Positions 42,400-51,566 of a stretch of DNA of 64,000 bases are shown piece after piece (positions within the stretch are counted from its first letter, which is position 1; every line of letters starts with the position of its first letter). The DNA comes from Streptomyces sp. PTY087I2 (GTDB lineage Bacteria; Actinomycetota; Actinomycetes; Streptomycetales; Streptomycetaceae). Where the stretch lies: contig NZ_LZRD01000017.1 in NCBI RefSeq assembly GCF_001687325.1, positions 1 through 64,000 of the forward strand, in the 5' to 3' direction. The notes under the pieces were generated by a model, which saw only the letters and a list, made by a program, of their open reading frames with translations, was not told the DNA's origin and did no database searches. The position numbers and the translations under genes were made by a program.

Positions 42400-43506
42400 G
42401 TGGCTGGACGCCATAGGAAACCGCGCCGAGGTGGGGCCCTGAGAACGGGGCTCGCTGTCGCATCACTGATCGTTGGCCTCAGTCGGCTCGCATCCGAACG
42501 AGGCTGGATCTAGCGCAACGGTCCTTCTCAGGGCCACCTCTCCTTGGGGCCCGGCGGCCATGACGGCGCCGGGCTCCTTGCTTGCCCACCTCGGTCGTGT
42601 CCACTGTCTTACGCCAAGGTGTGCGGCTCCCAATGTAGCCACAGAACATCCGTAGGACATGCCGATTGGCATTGCCATCAGGAATCACCACCCGGGTTGC
42701 ATTGTTCGGATGGCATTTCCACACAGGATTGCCGGTCAAATCCGGTTGGTCTACGTCCACCGGCCAGCCACTGGTTGCTGTGCACGCTGGTGCCGGCGGA
42801 GGCTGTGGCCGGGTCGGCCAAGTCGGGCAGCAAGTGCACGGAGGGGGCGCCACGAGGCCATACCTGGGATCAAGGACTCGTACTGGGCCTCGGGCCCTGG
42901 TACTGCGCCAACGTGGTGGGCATGCCCGTTCTCGTACAGCTGGGCGACGGGTTCGGCCCGGAGCCGGTGTATCCGGCGGGCCCGGAGGGTGACATCGACC
43001 GGACGGCGGATGATGAGGGGTGGATCGTCGACGAGCTGTACGGGTCGGCGTCGGAGTTCGTGAAGGACATCTGCGACTCGCTGCCGACGTCGGGCGTCGG
43101 GGGTACGTCGCGGTCGCAGTGGCTGGCCGAGTCGGGAGATCTGGACAGTTCAGGTGAGGCGATGCTGCTGGCAGGGGTGCCGAAGCTGTACCCGAAGTGG
43201 ACGTCGGCGCTGAAGGAGGCGGTGTCCGGGGACTACGAGCGGTGGTTCGGGGACGGCACGTACGTGGTGTCGACGAAGGCGCCGTCTGACGATCAGATCG
43301 CGGAGGGTGAGGGCCTGCCGATCCCGCCGGGCACGTACCAGGCATCGGGGTGGATGGAGGACTGCTACTGGGAGCGGACATCGGAGGGCGGGGAGATCAT
43401 CGATAACCAGCTGGCGACGTCAGCCCTGTCGATTACGGTGACGATCGCCCCGTCGGACGGGCAGTTCACCTCGGAGCGGTGCGCGGTGTGGAAGCCAGTG
43501 AAGTAG
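42400..43506 (+). pseudogene. Disrupted secreted protein gene
   Basis: The 5' part (GTG 42400 after AGGAAGGGGATTGCCC) encodes a signal-like sequence MAGRHRKPRRGGALRTGLAV followed by ASLIVGLSRL and then stops at 42511-42513. After about 270 bp of lower-GC, non-coding-looking sequence, another frame encodes the C-terminal domain of a Streptomyces secreted protein: PPGTYQASGWMEDCYWERTS, IIDNQLATSALSITVTIAPS and FTSERCAVW, ending at 43506. The most likely explanation is a gene broken by insertion or recombination; alternatively the 3' part is translated from an unknown internal start. Function is unknown. The gap 42079-42399 shows only promoter-like sequence (TTGACG near 42292). Confidence 0.5.
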
Positions 43507-43688
43507 AACCGGATCTTGATATCTACCTGCAGCACGTTGCTGATGTTGTTCACGACCGGAAGGACGTTGCTCGTCTCGAGGATGACCTCGATGTGGTTGT
43601 CCTTGCCGTTGACGGGTGATCGCCTTGTCCGCTGCTGCCTGGTGACCGGTCTGGAGAACTTGGATCTCCAAGCCGTGCGGGCATCCCG

Positions 43689-43718
43689 GAGGGCCCCGCC
43701 GACACTGGCGGGGCCCTC
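43689..43718 (+). terminator. Terminator after the disrupted gene
   Basis: Arms GAGGGCCCCGCC and GGCGGGGCCCTC pair perfectly around 6 nt and are followed by CTTTGTG on the plus strand. It lies 180 bp beyond the pseudogene stop and faces the small gene at 43729. Confidence 0.8.
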
Positions 43719-43728
43719 CTTTGTGTAG

Positions 43729-43926
43729 CTAGCGCTTGTAGATCAGCCAGGCGATGACGGCGGTGGTCGCGAACTCGCCAGCCTTGGATGCGACGCCGCA
43801 CATGAAGCTGGTCTGAACGCGCTGTCCAGGCCCTGCGGCCCATTTACGCAGGTGAGCCGTGGCCGCGATGCGCCACCTGTTCAGGCGGGTGCTAGGCCCC
43901 GAGGGGCCTCTCGCGATACGCTTCAT
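43729..43926 (-). CDS. Small protein with C-terminal membrane helix
   Basis: 65 residues: a basic N-terminus (MKRIARGPSGPSTRLNRWRI), a middle part and a short hydrophobic C-terminus GEFATTAVIAWLIYKR that could insert in the membrane. ATG 43926 follows GAGAGGACCACTGG. No family is recognised and the small size leaves doubt, but the ribosome binding site and terminator support it. Confidence 0.45.
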   Translation of the reverse strand: MKRIARGPSGPSTRLNRWRIAATAHLRKWAAGPGQRVQTSFMCGVASKAGEFATTAVIAWLIYKR

Positions 43927-44544
43927 CCAGTGGTCCTCTCATTTCGCTGATGGCGGGACACCGCTCAGGGAGCCAGCTCCCTCGACTCATGGCCGCGAAA
44001 CCTGTCGAGGAGTGGGGCTCCCTTTGCGTTGCCCTGATTCTACGGGGGCCTACCGGCAACTTCCGGCGTGAGACCACAACTTCTGTCAGTTCGGGACGAA
44101 CGTGTCGTGGCGCTGTGTGAGTAGATGGGAGCTTCCTCGGGGGATCTCGGGATTCCTCTGGATACTGCGGGGTGGCCTACGCTCCCGGAAGAGCAGCCCA
44201 TGTGATGAGCGCCACAGGCGTTCCGGTGTATCGGTGCTCCGTTGTGGCCGAGGCGGTTCTGGACATCCGGCGGCCCTTCCATGCCTCGGTTTCGGAGGGG
44301 GCCGCTGTTCCGCCGGGCCCAGCCGGTCTGGGAGTGGGCGCGTCCGACTCGCGGACCAGGTCGGGGGATGTCCGCAAGGTTGCAGCCGGCGAAGTTCTCG
44401 GGGAGGTCGCCGAGGTGCTTCTGCTAGAAGTCGGAGCGCAGGTTGTCACGCCGAAGCCTCGTCATGGGTACCGTGCAGGAGACGAACTCTGTACGGGCAG
44501 ACCGGCGGTCGCGCCGGGTCGTCCGGCGGCCGGGAGGTGTCCTG
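43927..44544. other. Gene-poor stretch of 618 bp
   Basis: Base composition is lower and more mixed than in neighbouring genes. No reading frame has both a ribosome binding site and Streptomyces-like third-position bias. The frame of the following regulator is open back to 44443, but its first ATG with a good ribosome binding site is 44545. Nothing else is visible. Confidence 0.55.
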
Positions 44545-45774
44545 ATGCTGGAGGAAGCCGAGGAGATCGGCAAGCGCGCTCGCAGGGCGAGGCTGCGACT
44601 GGGCATGCCGCAGGCCGACCTGGCGACGGCCCTCGGGAAGTCCCAGGGCTGGGTGTCGAAGATGGAGCGCGGCCTGATCGAGCTGGACCGGGTCGGGCTG
44701 CTCAACCAGGTGGCCGCAGAGCTGCACGTCCATCCGAACGACCTGATCGGACGCCCGTACAGCAGCTCCCCCGACGACAGCCAGTGGCAGATCGCCGCCT
44801 CGTCGATCCTGCGCGAGCTGCGCCGCTACGACCTCGTTCCCGTCTTCGACGGGGTTCCGCGACCGGCATCACAGCTATGGCGTGAGGTGACCCGGCTGCA
44901 CCGCCTGCGGGACACCGCCTCCAACGTCGCGATTCTCCGAGTTCTCCCGGACCTGTTCCGGGAAGCGCGCGCCCTGGCGGAGGACTCGGACGGGCACGAG
45001 CGGGAGGAGGCGTACGCCGTCTACGCCGTGTGCTGCAAGTTCGCGCACACCGCCGCGCACGCCCTCGGGCACCCGGAGCTGGTGGCCATGGCGTGCGAAC
45101 GGGCCGCGTGGTCTGCCAGGTTGTCGGGAGACCCGGTGCTGCCTGCCGTCGCCGACTGGATGCGCGTCTGGGACATGTGGGCGACGGCTGACTGGGCCGA
45201 CGCTCTGACCCTCTCGGACAAGGCGATCGCCTCAGTGCAACAGCCGTACGAGCACGGTGATCCGCTGGCCGTACGGGCTTGGGGCACGCTTCAGCTTCGA
45301 GCAGCCATCTCCGCTGCTCGGTCCAACCGCCCATCGGAAGCGGAGGACCGGATCGGACACGCGAAGGACGCGGCGGAACGCATGGACGCCTACGTCGGCA
45401 CACCGGTGTACGACCGGCATTCGCTGACGTTCTCCGCCGGGAACGTGCAGATCCACGCGATCAGCGTGGCCCTGGAAATGGGCAAGCAGGGCAAGGCGCT
45501 AGAGATAAACCGCCGCACCAGCCCGAGCTTGATCGGTTCACTGCCCAACTCCCGTCAGGGACACCACCACATGGACGTGGCGCGGGCCTGGCTGTGGGAT
45601 GGAAACCGGGCAAAGGCCCTCACCGAGCTGGAGACGGCTGAGCGGATCGCGCCGCAGCTCGTGCGGAACCATCCCATCGCCCGTTCAACGCTTCGCAGCA
45701 TCGTCTACGCGGAACGAGCAGCCACGAGGGAGAAGCTGCGGCACATGTCCGACCGCTTTCACCTGGACGGATAG
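44545..45774 (+). CDS. XRE-family regulator with TPR-like sensor region
   Basis: 409 residues from MLEEAEEIGKRARRARLRLG. Helix-turn-helix: MPQADLATALGKSQGWVSKM, ERGLIELDRVGLLNQVAAEL. The remaining 330 residues form helical repeats (AYAVYAVCCKFAHTAAHALG, LTLSDKAIASVQQPYEHGDP, NRAKALTELETAERIAPQLV) like tetratricopeptide sensors. Such proteins in Streptomyces bind peptides or partner proteins. ATG 44545 follows CGGGAGGTGTCCTG; ATG 44464 is an alternative. It heads the cargo genes of 45.8-49.9 kb and may control them. Confidence 0.8.
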   Translation: MLEEAEEIGKRARRARLRLGMPQADLATALGKSQGWVSKMERGLIELDRVGLLNQVAAELHVHPNDLIGRPYSSSPDDSQWQIAASSILRELRRYDLVPVFDGVPRPASQLWREVTRLHRLRDTASNVAILRVLPDLFREARALAEDSDGHEREEAYAVYAVCCKFAHTAAHALGHPELVAMACERAAWSARLSGDPVLPAVADWMRVWDMWATADWADALTLSDKAIASVQQPYEHGDPLAVRAWGTLQLRAAISAARSNRPSEAEDRIGHAKDAAERMDAYVGTPVYDRHSLTFSAGNVQIHAISVALEMGKQGKALEINRRTSPSLIGSLPNSRQGHHHMDVARAWLWDGNRAKALTELETAERIAPQLVRNHPIARSTLRSIVYAERAATREKLRHMSDRFHLDG

Positions 45775-45829
45775 GGGGCGTATTCCTCCGGCTCATATTC
45801 GAGGCTCGTCCTGTCCCTAACTTCGGGGC

Positions 45830-46276
45830 ATGACGCGACGACGTTCTTCTCATCTTCCTTCGCAGGGAACCGGGTTAGGTACGGCGGCACCTTTCCGCCC
45901 ACTGCTCGGCGACCTCGCCACGGACAGCGCTCGCGATGGCCGTGTGGGTGTCGTAGTCGCTCTCCCTGGTGAGGGCTCTGCTACGACGTACCACCTGCGT
46001 CCGCCTGGGGGCGGGGCCCCCTGGTCCGCGCCCGCCGACGGAACGACGCTCAGTCTCGTGCCGGTGAGGGCCACCCACGCCACGCTCTCGGCCGGACGGG
46101 ACGCGGTCTACGACCCGCGTGCCCGGCAGGGATCGGTTCCCATCGAGTTCCACCTGGATGACGGATCGACCCTCGATGGCGCGCTCATCCTCACCTCTGC
46201 CGAGGTGGAGTGGCTGCACCAGCAGATCAGCCGCCTCGTCGACGCACACGAACGCGCCATCGGCAGCACCCCGTGA
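45830..46276 (+). CDS. Hypothetical protein upstream of the SIR2-like locus
   Basis: 148 residues from MTRRRSSHLPSQGTGLGTAA. Beta-rich middle (RVGVVVALPGEGSATTYHLR, TTLSLVPVRATHATLSAGRD, PIEFHLDDGSTLDGALILTS) and a C-terminal helix EVEWLHQQISRLVDAHERAI. No signal peptide or known motif. Its stop overlaps the next start (GTGA), so the two are coupled. Confidence 0.6.
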   Translation: MTRRRSSHLPSQGTGLGTAAPFRPLLGDLATDSARDGRVGVVVALPGEGSATTYHLRPPGGGAPWSAPADGTTLSLVPVRATHATLSAGRDAVYDPRARQGSVPIEFHLDDGSTLDGALILTSAEVEWLHQQISRLVDAHERAIGSTP

Positions 46277-46482
46277 CCGCGCCTCGGCGACGCCACGCCC
46301 GAAAAGCCGCGCCGCGCTCTGTACGCCCCGAAGGCGGAGGCATCGCGCTCACGCTTCTGGCGGTCGCCGGCCTGGTGGGCCCGGCCTGGGCACTGCGTGA
46401 GCAGGCCGTCCCGCTCCTCAACGGCCTCGGTCACCAGCCCGCCACCGTCTCGACGGACGCGAGCCCGCCCTCCGACCGCTGA
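46273..46482 (+). CDS. Small single-helix membrane protein
   Basis: 69 residues from GTG 46273, which overlaps the upstream stop by 4 bp. Basic N-terminus (TAPRRRHARKAAPRSVRPEG), one helix GIALTLLAVAGLVGPAWAL and a short exterior tail. No family is recognised. Confidence 0.55.
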   Translation: MTAPRRRHARKAAPRSVRPEGGGIALTLLAVAGLVGPAWALREQAVPLLNGLGHQPATVSTDASPPSDR

Positions 46483-46578
46483 CTCCGCTCCGCTGTCCGG
46501 GCGTTCACCCCATCTTCCCGGCCAACGGAGCCTGCCATGCACCCGGAACATCCAGGCGTGATTCTCCAGGGAGAGATC

Positions 46579-47812
46579 ATGGACATCCCGTACATCGTCA
46601 TCGACCAGCTCACCCCCGACCAACAGCAGGTCTGGAAAACCTACTTCGGCGACGCCGACCGACCCCGCTACATCGAGGAAGGTATCTGGCGCCGTACGCA
46701 GGAGAAGGCCACGGCCGAACAGAGCGGCTGGACGGCCGCCGACGACGCCCGGCGGCGGATCATCCACATATCGCTACCGGTACGGCCTGGTCCCCACCAC
46801 CGCCGCGTCGGCCATCGGCCTGACCGACCTGTACCTCTACCACTCCGCTACCGCTCCAGCGGATGAGATCGACGCGCACCACGACGCCCTGTGGGACTCG
46901 CTCGCCACCGGCGGCTGGAAGGAGGCTCCTGGCGGATTCTTATGGACACGCCGGGATCTGAAGTGCCGGATCACCGAGCACGACACCCACCCCCAGGACA
47001 AGGCGGCGGGCCGTACCCTCCCCGTCGGCTACCGGAGCCTGGACGTGCAGATCGCCTCGGTGTCCTACGCACCGCCGCCCGCTGTCCGGCAGCTGCCGTG
47101 GAACGTCCTCTCCACCGGGATCAGGTGCAAGGACCGCCCCGGTACGCCGACCCGCGTCCCGGACCTGTCCGTCCTCGCGGACCTGCTGCCGTTCCAGGTG
47201 GAGATCGGATGCGGTACGTCGGTCGAGGCGGGTATCCCGCCCCTGCACCGGCTCCACGAGATCTACCGGGTCACCGACCGCCAGGACCACGAGCCTCGGG
47301 AACACCGCTTCACACTCTCCCCGACAGCGGACACGCTCCTCCACGAGGTTCTGACGGAGCCGGAGGAGAAGACTGCGGAGTTCGTGGAGATGTTCCGCGC
47401 CTGCTTCCTGGCCGAACCGACTCCAGCGATGTGGGCACTGAAGGAACTGAAGGACGCCGGTCACCTCGTCGGCCCGGTCATCACCAACAACTTCGACGTG
47501 CTTGCGGCGCGCGCCGGGCTCGACGAGTGCTTCATGCGCCGCTACGACCAAGCCGTACCCGATGTCGAGTGGGTGGACGGCGCCAAGGCCCTCCTCGTCG
47601 TCGGCCTGCACGCCGACCGCCGCAAGGTCCAGGCCCGAGCCCGCGCTCGCGGCATGCAGGTCGTCTACCTGGACCCGGAGGGCTTCTGGCGCGACGGCCA
47701 GTTCATGCCGTACCCGCTGGAAGGCCCCCAGGACGGCGACTTGGTGTGCCGGGCGACCGCCGCCGAGGCACTGCCAGCCCTCGTCAACCTGCTCAAGCAG
47801 CACGCTGGTTGA
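46579..47812 (+). pseudogene. SIR2-like NAD-binding protein gene, frameshifted
   Basis: The 5' part starts at ATG 46579 after CCAGGGAGAGATC and reads MDIPYIVIDQLTPDQQQVWK to DDARRRIIH. At about 46766-46770 the coding signal moves to the next frame, which is open from YRYGLVPTTAASAIGLTDLY to the stop at 47812 with strong third-position GC. One base too many in CCACATATCG explains this. The second part contains SIR2-like segments: EIGCGTSVEAGIPPLHRLHE, GPVITNNFDVLAARAGL and ALLVVGLHADRRKVQARARA. SIR2 domains bind or cleave NAD and occur in anti-phage systems. The internal GTG at 47045 could still give the SIR2 domain alone. Confidence 0.65.
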
Positions 47813-47919
47813 TCCACCTGCACGAAGAGGGCCGCGCCGGGTGTTGGCGCTAGCGTGACGCACCCGGCCGGCCCGGACTCCCCTGGGCGGGCGAGGGATA
47901 AGGAAAGGAGCGTCGACCC

Positions 47920-49242
47920 ATGCGCGTATCCGTCATCGGCTGTGGTCACCTGGGCATCCCCCACGCCGCTGCCATGGCCGAGATCGGCCACGAGGTCATC
48001 GGCGTGGACCTGGACCAGGCGAAGATCGACCGCCTCAACGCCGGTGAGTGCCCCATCTACGAGGACGGCCTGCCCGAACTCCTCAGCACCCACACCACAA
48101 CTGGACGCCTGCGGTTCACCACCAGCCTCGCCGAGGCAGCCGAGTTCGCCGACATCCACTTCCTCGCCGTGGGCACACCGATCGACGCGGACGGACGGAG
48201 CTACGACACCGGACAGGTCTTCGGCGCAGCCCGCGCCCTCGCCCCGCACCTGACCCGCCCGACCGTCATCGTCGGGAAGTCCACGGTCACCGTCGGCACC
48301 TCCCGCGACCTCGGTGCTCTCCTCGCCCGGCTCTCCCCGGCAGGTGAGGACGTGGAGGTCGTCTGGAACCCCGAGTTCCTGCGCGAGGGCCACGCCATCG
48401 ACGACACTCTGCGCCCCGACCGCATCGTCGTCGGCGTCCCCTCGGCCCGCGCCGAGGACGCCGTACGCCAGGTCTACGCACCCCTCCTGGCGAACGGCAT
48501 CCCTCTGTTCGTCACCGACCCCGCCACCGCCGAACTCATCAAGGGCGCCGCCAACGCCTACCTCGGCATGAAGATCTCCTTCATCAACGGCGTCGCCGAC
48601 ATGTGCACCGCCGCCGGAGCCGACGTCCAGCAGCTCACCGAGGCCATCGGCCTGGACCCCCGGATCGGCCGCGGCGGCCTGAACGCCGGCCCCGGCTACG
48701 GCGGCGGCTGCCTCCCGAAGGACGTCCGCGCCTTCACCGCCTCCGCCCGCACCCTGGGCGCCGCCGAGGCAGCGACCATGCTGCGCGCGGCGGAGGAAGT
48801 CAACGAATCCCGCCCCACCGCCGCGCTGAGGCTCATCGAGCAGACACTCGGCCGCCCCGTCGACGGCGTACGCATCACCGTCTGGGGCGCCTCCTTCAAG
48901 GCCGGAACCGACGACGTCCGCGAATCCCCGGCCTTGGCGATCGCCGCGCTCATGCACCAGCGCGGCGCGACCGTCACCGTCCACGACCCGCACGCCGTGC
49001 CCACAGCACTGCGCCGCCACCCCGAACTCGACTACTGCGAAACCCTCGAAGACTCCCTCGCGGCAGCCGAGCTGATCGTCCTAGCCACCGAATGGCCCCA
49101 CTTCCGCGAGGCCGACCCCAAGGCCCTCGCCGCACTGGTCGCGGACCAGGTCCTCGTCGACCTCCGCAACCTCATCGACGCCGACGCCTGGCGCATGGCC
49201 GGATGGACCGTACGCCAGCTCGGACGACCCGCACAGGAATAG
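47920..49242 (+). CDS. UDP-glucose/GDP-mannose dehydrogenase family protein
   Basis: 440 residues. NAD-dependent oxidation of a nucleotide sugar to the uronic acid. N-terminal Rossmann MRVSVIGCGHLGIPHAAAMA (GxGxxG), HFLAVGTPIDADG, EVVWNPEFLREGHAIDDTLR, ELIKGAANAYLGMKISFING and the active-site loop GPGYGGGCLPKD with the catalytic Cys; C-terminal nucleotide domain VWGASFKAGTDDVRESPALA. ATG 47920 follows AAGGAAAGGAGCGTCGACCC. It lies between the SIR2-like gene and the MazG-like gene; no other sugar genes are present, so its role in this cargo may not be polysaccharide synthesis. Confidence 0.88.
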   Translation: MRVSVIGCGHLGIPHAAAMAEIGHEVIGVDLDQAKIDRLNAGECPIYEDGLPELLSTHTTTGRLRFTTSLAEAAEFADIHFLAVGTPIDADGRSYDTGQVFGAARALAPHLTRPTVIVGKSTVTVGTSRDLGALLARLSPAGEDVEVVWNPEFLREGHAIDDTLRPDRIVVGVPSARAEDAVRQVYAPLLANGIPLFVTDPATAELIKGAANAYLGMKISFINGVADMCTAAGADVQQLTEAIGLDPRIGRGGLNAGPGYGGGCLPKDVRAFTASARTLGAAEAATMLRAAEEVNESRPTAALRLIEQTLGRPVDGVRITVWGASFKAGTDDVRESPALAIAALMHQRGATVTVHDPHAVPTALRRHPELDYCETLEDSLAAAELIVLATEWPHFREADPKALAALVADQVLVDLRNLIDADAWRMAGWTVRQLGRPAQE

Positions 49243-49268
49243 CCGAACCCATCGACCGGAGGTCCGAC

Positions 49269-49940
49269 GTGGACACCCTGTGGGACAACATCGAGAAGCT
49301 CTCCGCCGTCTGCCGAGCAGCTGGCGCCCACCTCCCCGACGAGGAGCTCAAGGCCCTCCAGGTCGGCAAGGTCGCCGAGGAGGCCGGCGAGGCGATGCAC
49401 GCCCTCCACGGCCTGGAGGGGCTCACCACCTGCGGCGACGAGCACACCTGGTCCGAGGTCCAGAACGACCTGATCGGCGCCGTCATCGCAGCACTCTTGG
49501 GGATGCACTACATCGACCCCACGGGCGCCCGCGCCACCTTCGACGAGATTTTCCACCGTCGGACGCGCAGGGGCCGCGAGGCCGCTGCGGCGGCCTGCCA
49601 GCCTCCAAACACACCGTCGGCCGCGCCTGCCAGGCGCGGCCGACGGCCAAGCTCAAGTCCGAGTATCGGCAGCCATCTGCTGCCAGGGCGGAAAACCCTT
49701 CCCCACAGCACCAAGGCATCCGGCTCCTGCTCTCCGCAGAGAAAAGCGCAAGCTCACGGCTTCAAACAGCCTCTGCGGGCGCACTCGCCCATCTTGGATA
49801 GGAGGAACACCGCTCGAGAGTGTCGGCCGAACCGTGGGGAGCGCCTCCCATCCCGGGCACCCCGTTCCAAGCAGGGCAGAGCATTCCCGGCCAGGGGCAC
49901 CAAGGTCGCTCCTGCAACGGCGCGCTCCACCTTGGTGTGA
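49269..49940 (+). CDS. MazG-like nucleotide pyrophosphohydrolase with aberrant C-terminus
   Basis: 223 residues from GTG 49269, preceded by ACCGGAGGTCCGAC. Residues 1-100 show a MazG-type helical fold: LPDEELKALQVGKVAEEAGE (E-x2-E-E metal motif), AMHALHGL and EVQNDLIGAVIAALLGMHYI. Such enzymes hydrolyse (d)NTPs to NMP and pyrophosphate. Beyond residue about 110 the sequence becomes Pro/Arg/Ser-rich and reads through a perfect hairpin (49614-49646), so the original end was probably near 49600 and the stop has been lost. It is 26 bp after the dehydrogenase gene and likely in the same operon. Confidence 0.65.
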   Translation: MDTLWDNIEKLSAVCRAAGAHLPDEELKALQVGKVAEEAGEAMHALHGLEGLTTCGDEHTWSEVQNDLIGAVIAALLGMHYIDPTGARATFDEIFHRRTRRGREAAAAACQPPNTPSAAPARRGRRPSSSPSIGSHLLPGRKTLPHSTKASGSCSPQRKAQAHGFKQPLRAHSPILDRRNTARECRPNRGERLPSRAPRSKQGRAFPARGTKVAPATARSTLV

Positions 49941-49947
49941 AAATCGC

Positions 49948-50526
49948 CTACAACCAAGGCGGTTGCCATCCCGCCTCGCGACACAGGTCCTCGAAAGGCT
50001 TATCCATATTCGAAAACATTGAATGTGAGTAGACGTCGGTAATTCGAGAACCCAAGATCTCCTTTCGAGTGCTACTCGTATCCGGGTATCCCATATCACG
50101 GCGAGCCGCCAGGACAAAATCAGCATAGAGCCTCATGAACACAACGGGAGGCGTTGGAGGGTTAAAGCTCGCCTGCATGAAATTATGAAAGGATCTCACC
50201 GCTTCATCGGAACCGAAAATAGCAACCCAGGTGGCAAATTCGGAGATATTAGCACGGAAAGTTTCTTCATTCACCGCACGACGATCTAGCATATCTTTTA
50301 GCGTGTTAATCATAGGTTTGTACGTATCGTACTTTTTCTCGGAGATCCTCGATTCCAGTTCACGAAGCCTCTGAGCTTCCACCTCGGAGCTCTTTGCAAC
50401 TTTCGCCGATCGCGCAGCAATTACCGCTGCAATTACGGCGGCAATGGCGGGCAGCGCGGCTACAGAAAGTGCAATCCTCCAATCAACGCCACCCGGAGCT
50501 GCCATAATCCAGTACGCCCCTGCCAT
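49948..50526 (-). CDS. Membrane-anchored helical protein (partner of 50541-51566)
   Basis: 192 residues from MAGAYWIMAAPGGVDWRIAL. One N-terminal helix IALSVAALPAIAAVIAAVIA is followed by a coiled-coil-like segment (VAKSSEVEAQRLRELESRIS) and a helical cytosolic domain with ATWVAIFGSDEAVRSFHNFM and a conserved-looking tail DKPFEDLCREAGWQPPW. ATG 50526 follows GGGGGAAGGAAA, 14 bp after the upstream gene's stop, so the two form an operon. GC is visibly lower than in backbone genes, indicating separate acquisition. No family is recognised. Confidence 0.62.
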   Translation of the reverse strand: MAGAYWIMAAPGGVDWRIALSVAALPAIAAVIAAVIAARSAKVAKSSEVEAQRLRELESRISEKKYDTYKPMINTLKDMLDRRAVNEETFRANISEFATWVAIFGSDEAVRSFHNFMQASFNPPTPPVVFMRLYADFVLAARRDMGYPDTSSTRKEILGSRITDVYSHSMFSNMDKPFEDLCREAGWQPPWL

Positions 50527-50540
50527 TTTCCTTCCCCCGA

Positions 50541-51566
50541 TCAATCAAGCGGTTCGAACTGCGGTCTAGGCGCAATCACAGGCGTCCTCATTTCATTGAT
50601 GTGGAGCCACTCTGGGGCCTCAACCGAAACCAGCTGATGCTTTACTTCAAGTAGCTGCTGTTGCGCCGCCTCATCCAGAGCATTCTCAATATCGATAACT
50701 TTGGCCGTTGGATACTTTTCCAGCTGCTCCGCCACCCTCTGACCTTTAACGCTAGGCTTTAGGTAGTAAGGCGGCCTCGCCTGCTTCCCTATTGTGTAAA
50801 CAGCCGATGCGACCGACCAGTAGGAATCATTGAACAGCCCCATGAAACCGTCAGGGTCGGGAAGCACGGTCAACCAAAGCCCGTGGGAGCGATCGAATCG
50901 CACGCCCGGACGCAGATTGGTTGCAGCGGGAACAATTGCTACTCGAAGCCCCGGGCCGCCCTCCAATTGGGTATGGTTGCTTTTGATTGTCGCTGCAGCA
51001 TACCGCCTAGCATTTTCATCGGAGAGGAAGATGTCCGTCTTCCAGATTTTCTTAATCCGCTGCCCAAGTGCATCTTCGGCGTTGGCCCCTTTTGCGGCAT
51101 GCTTGAGCCAGTCGCTCGCAAAACGATAGGGCCTACCCTGACTATCCGGCAGCAGGACAGCTTCCTCTCCTGCATTTTCGACCACCGCTTCCAGAAAACC
51201 CAGGTACTTTGCTCGCTCGTAACCGAAGAGGAGCGAGGAGGTACCAGAAGAACCTCGGAAAACCTTCGGCGATGTACGGCTGAGCGCGTCTGAAACCAAT
51301 TCGGTCACCGTCGGCTCACCGCCAGCGATCGCCTCATGCACGGCCCACTCGAACCCGTCGCCTCGCATGCCCTTATCTCGCTCAAGACGGGCATAATGTG
51401 ACAATTGACGCATTGTTACGTCGACTCGGTCAACGTTCAGGTCTGTCAGGTCTTGCGTGCTCAACTGATCGAGCATCGCCCTCAAGATGGAGCGAGAGAC
51501 GGCGTACAAGGCCCGCCCATATTCATCGACGGGCTCTCGCTGCTTGAGGAAGGTGACATCGCTCAT
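50541..51566 (-). CDS. Possible nuclease-like protein of unknown family
   Basis: 341 residues from MSDVTFLKQREPVDEYGRAL. The segment GDGFEWAVHEAIAGGEPTVT and, later, IKKIWKTDIFLSDENARRYA followed by AATIKSNHTQLEGG resemble the E...D...xK layout of PD-(D/E)xK nucleases, which is inference only. A C-terminal part (KGQRVAEQLEKYPTAKVIDI) is helical. ATG 51566 follows GATAAGGTGAGTC. Low GC, last gene before attR of element 1, in an operon with a membrane protein: a typical defence-cargo position. Confidence 0.6.
   Translation of the reverse strand: MSDVTFLKQREPVDEYGRALYAVSRSILRAMLDQLSTQDLTDLNVDRVDVTMRQLSHYARLERDKGMRGDGFEWAVHEAIAGGEPTVTELVSDALSRTSPKVFRGSSGTSSLLFGYERAKYLGFLEAVVENAGEEAVLLPDSQGRPYRFASDWLKHAAKGANAEDALGQRIKKIWKTDIFLSDENARRYAAATIKSNHTQLEGGPGLRVAIVPAATNLRPGVRFDRSHGLWLTVLPDPDGFMGLFNDSYWSVASAVYTIGKQARPPYYLKPSVKGQRVAEQLEKYPTAKVIDIENALDEAAQQQLLEVKHQLVSVEAPEWLHINEMRTPVIAPRPQFEPLD

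Noticed and set aside
44172..44885. A 237-codon plus-strand frame before the XRE-TPR gene
   Set aside because: It changes from low-bias to Arg/Gly-rich sequence and overlaps the regulator in another frame; no ribosome binding site.
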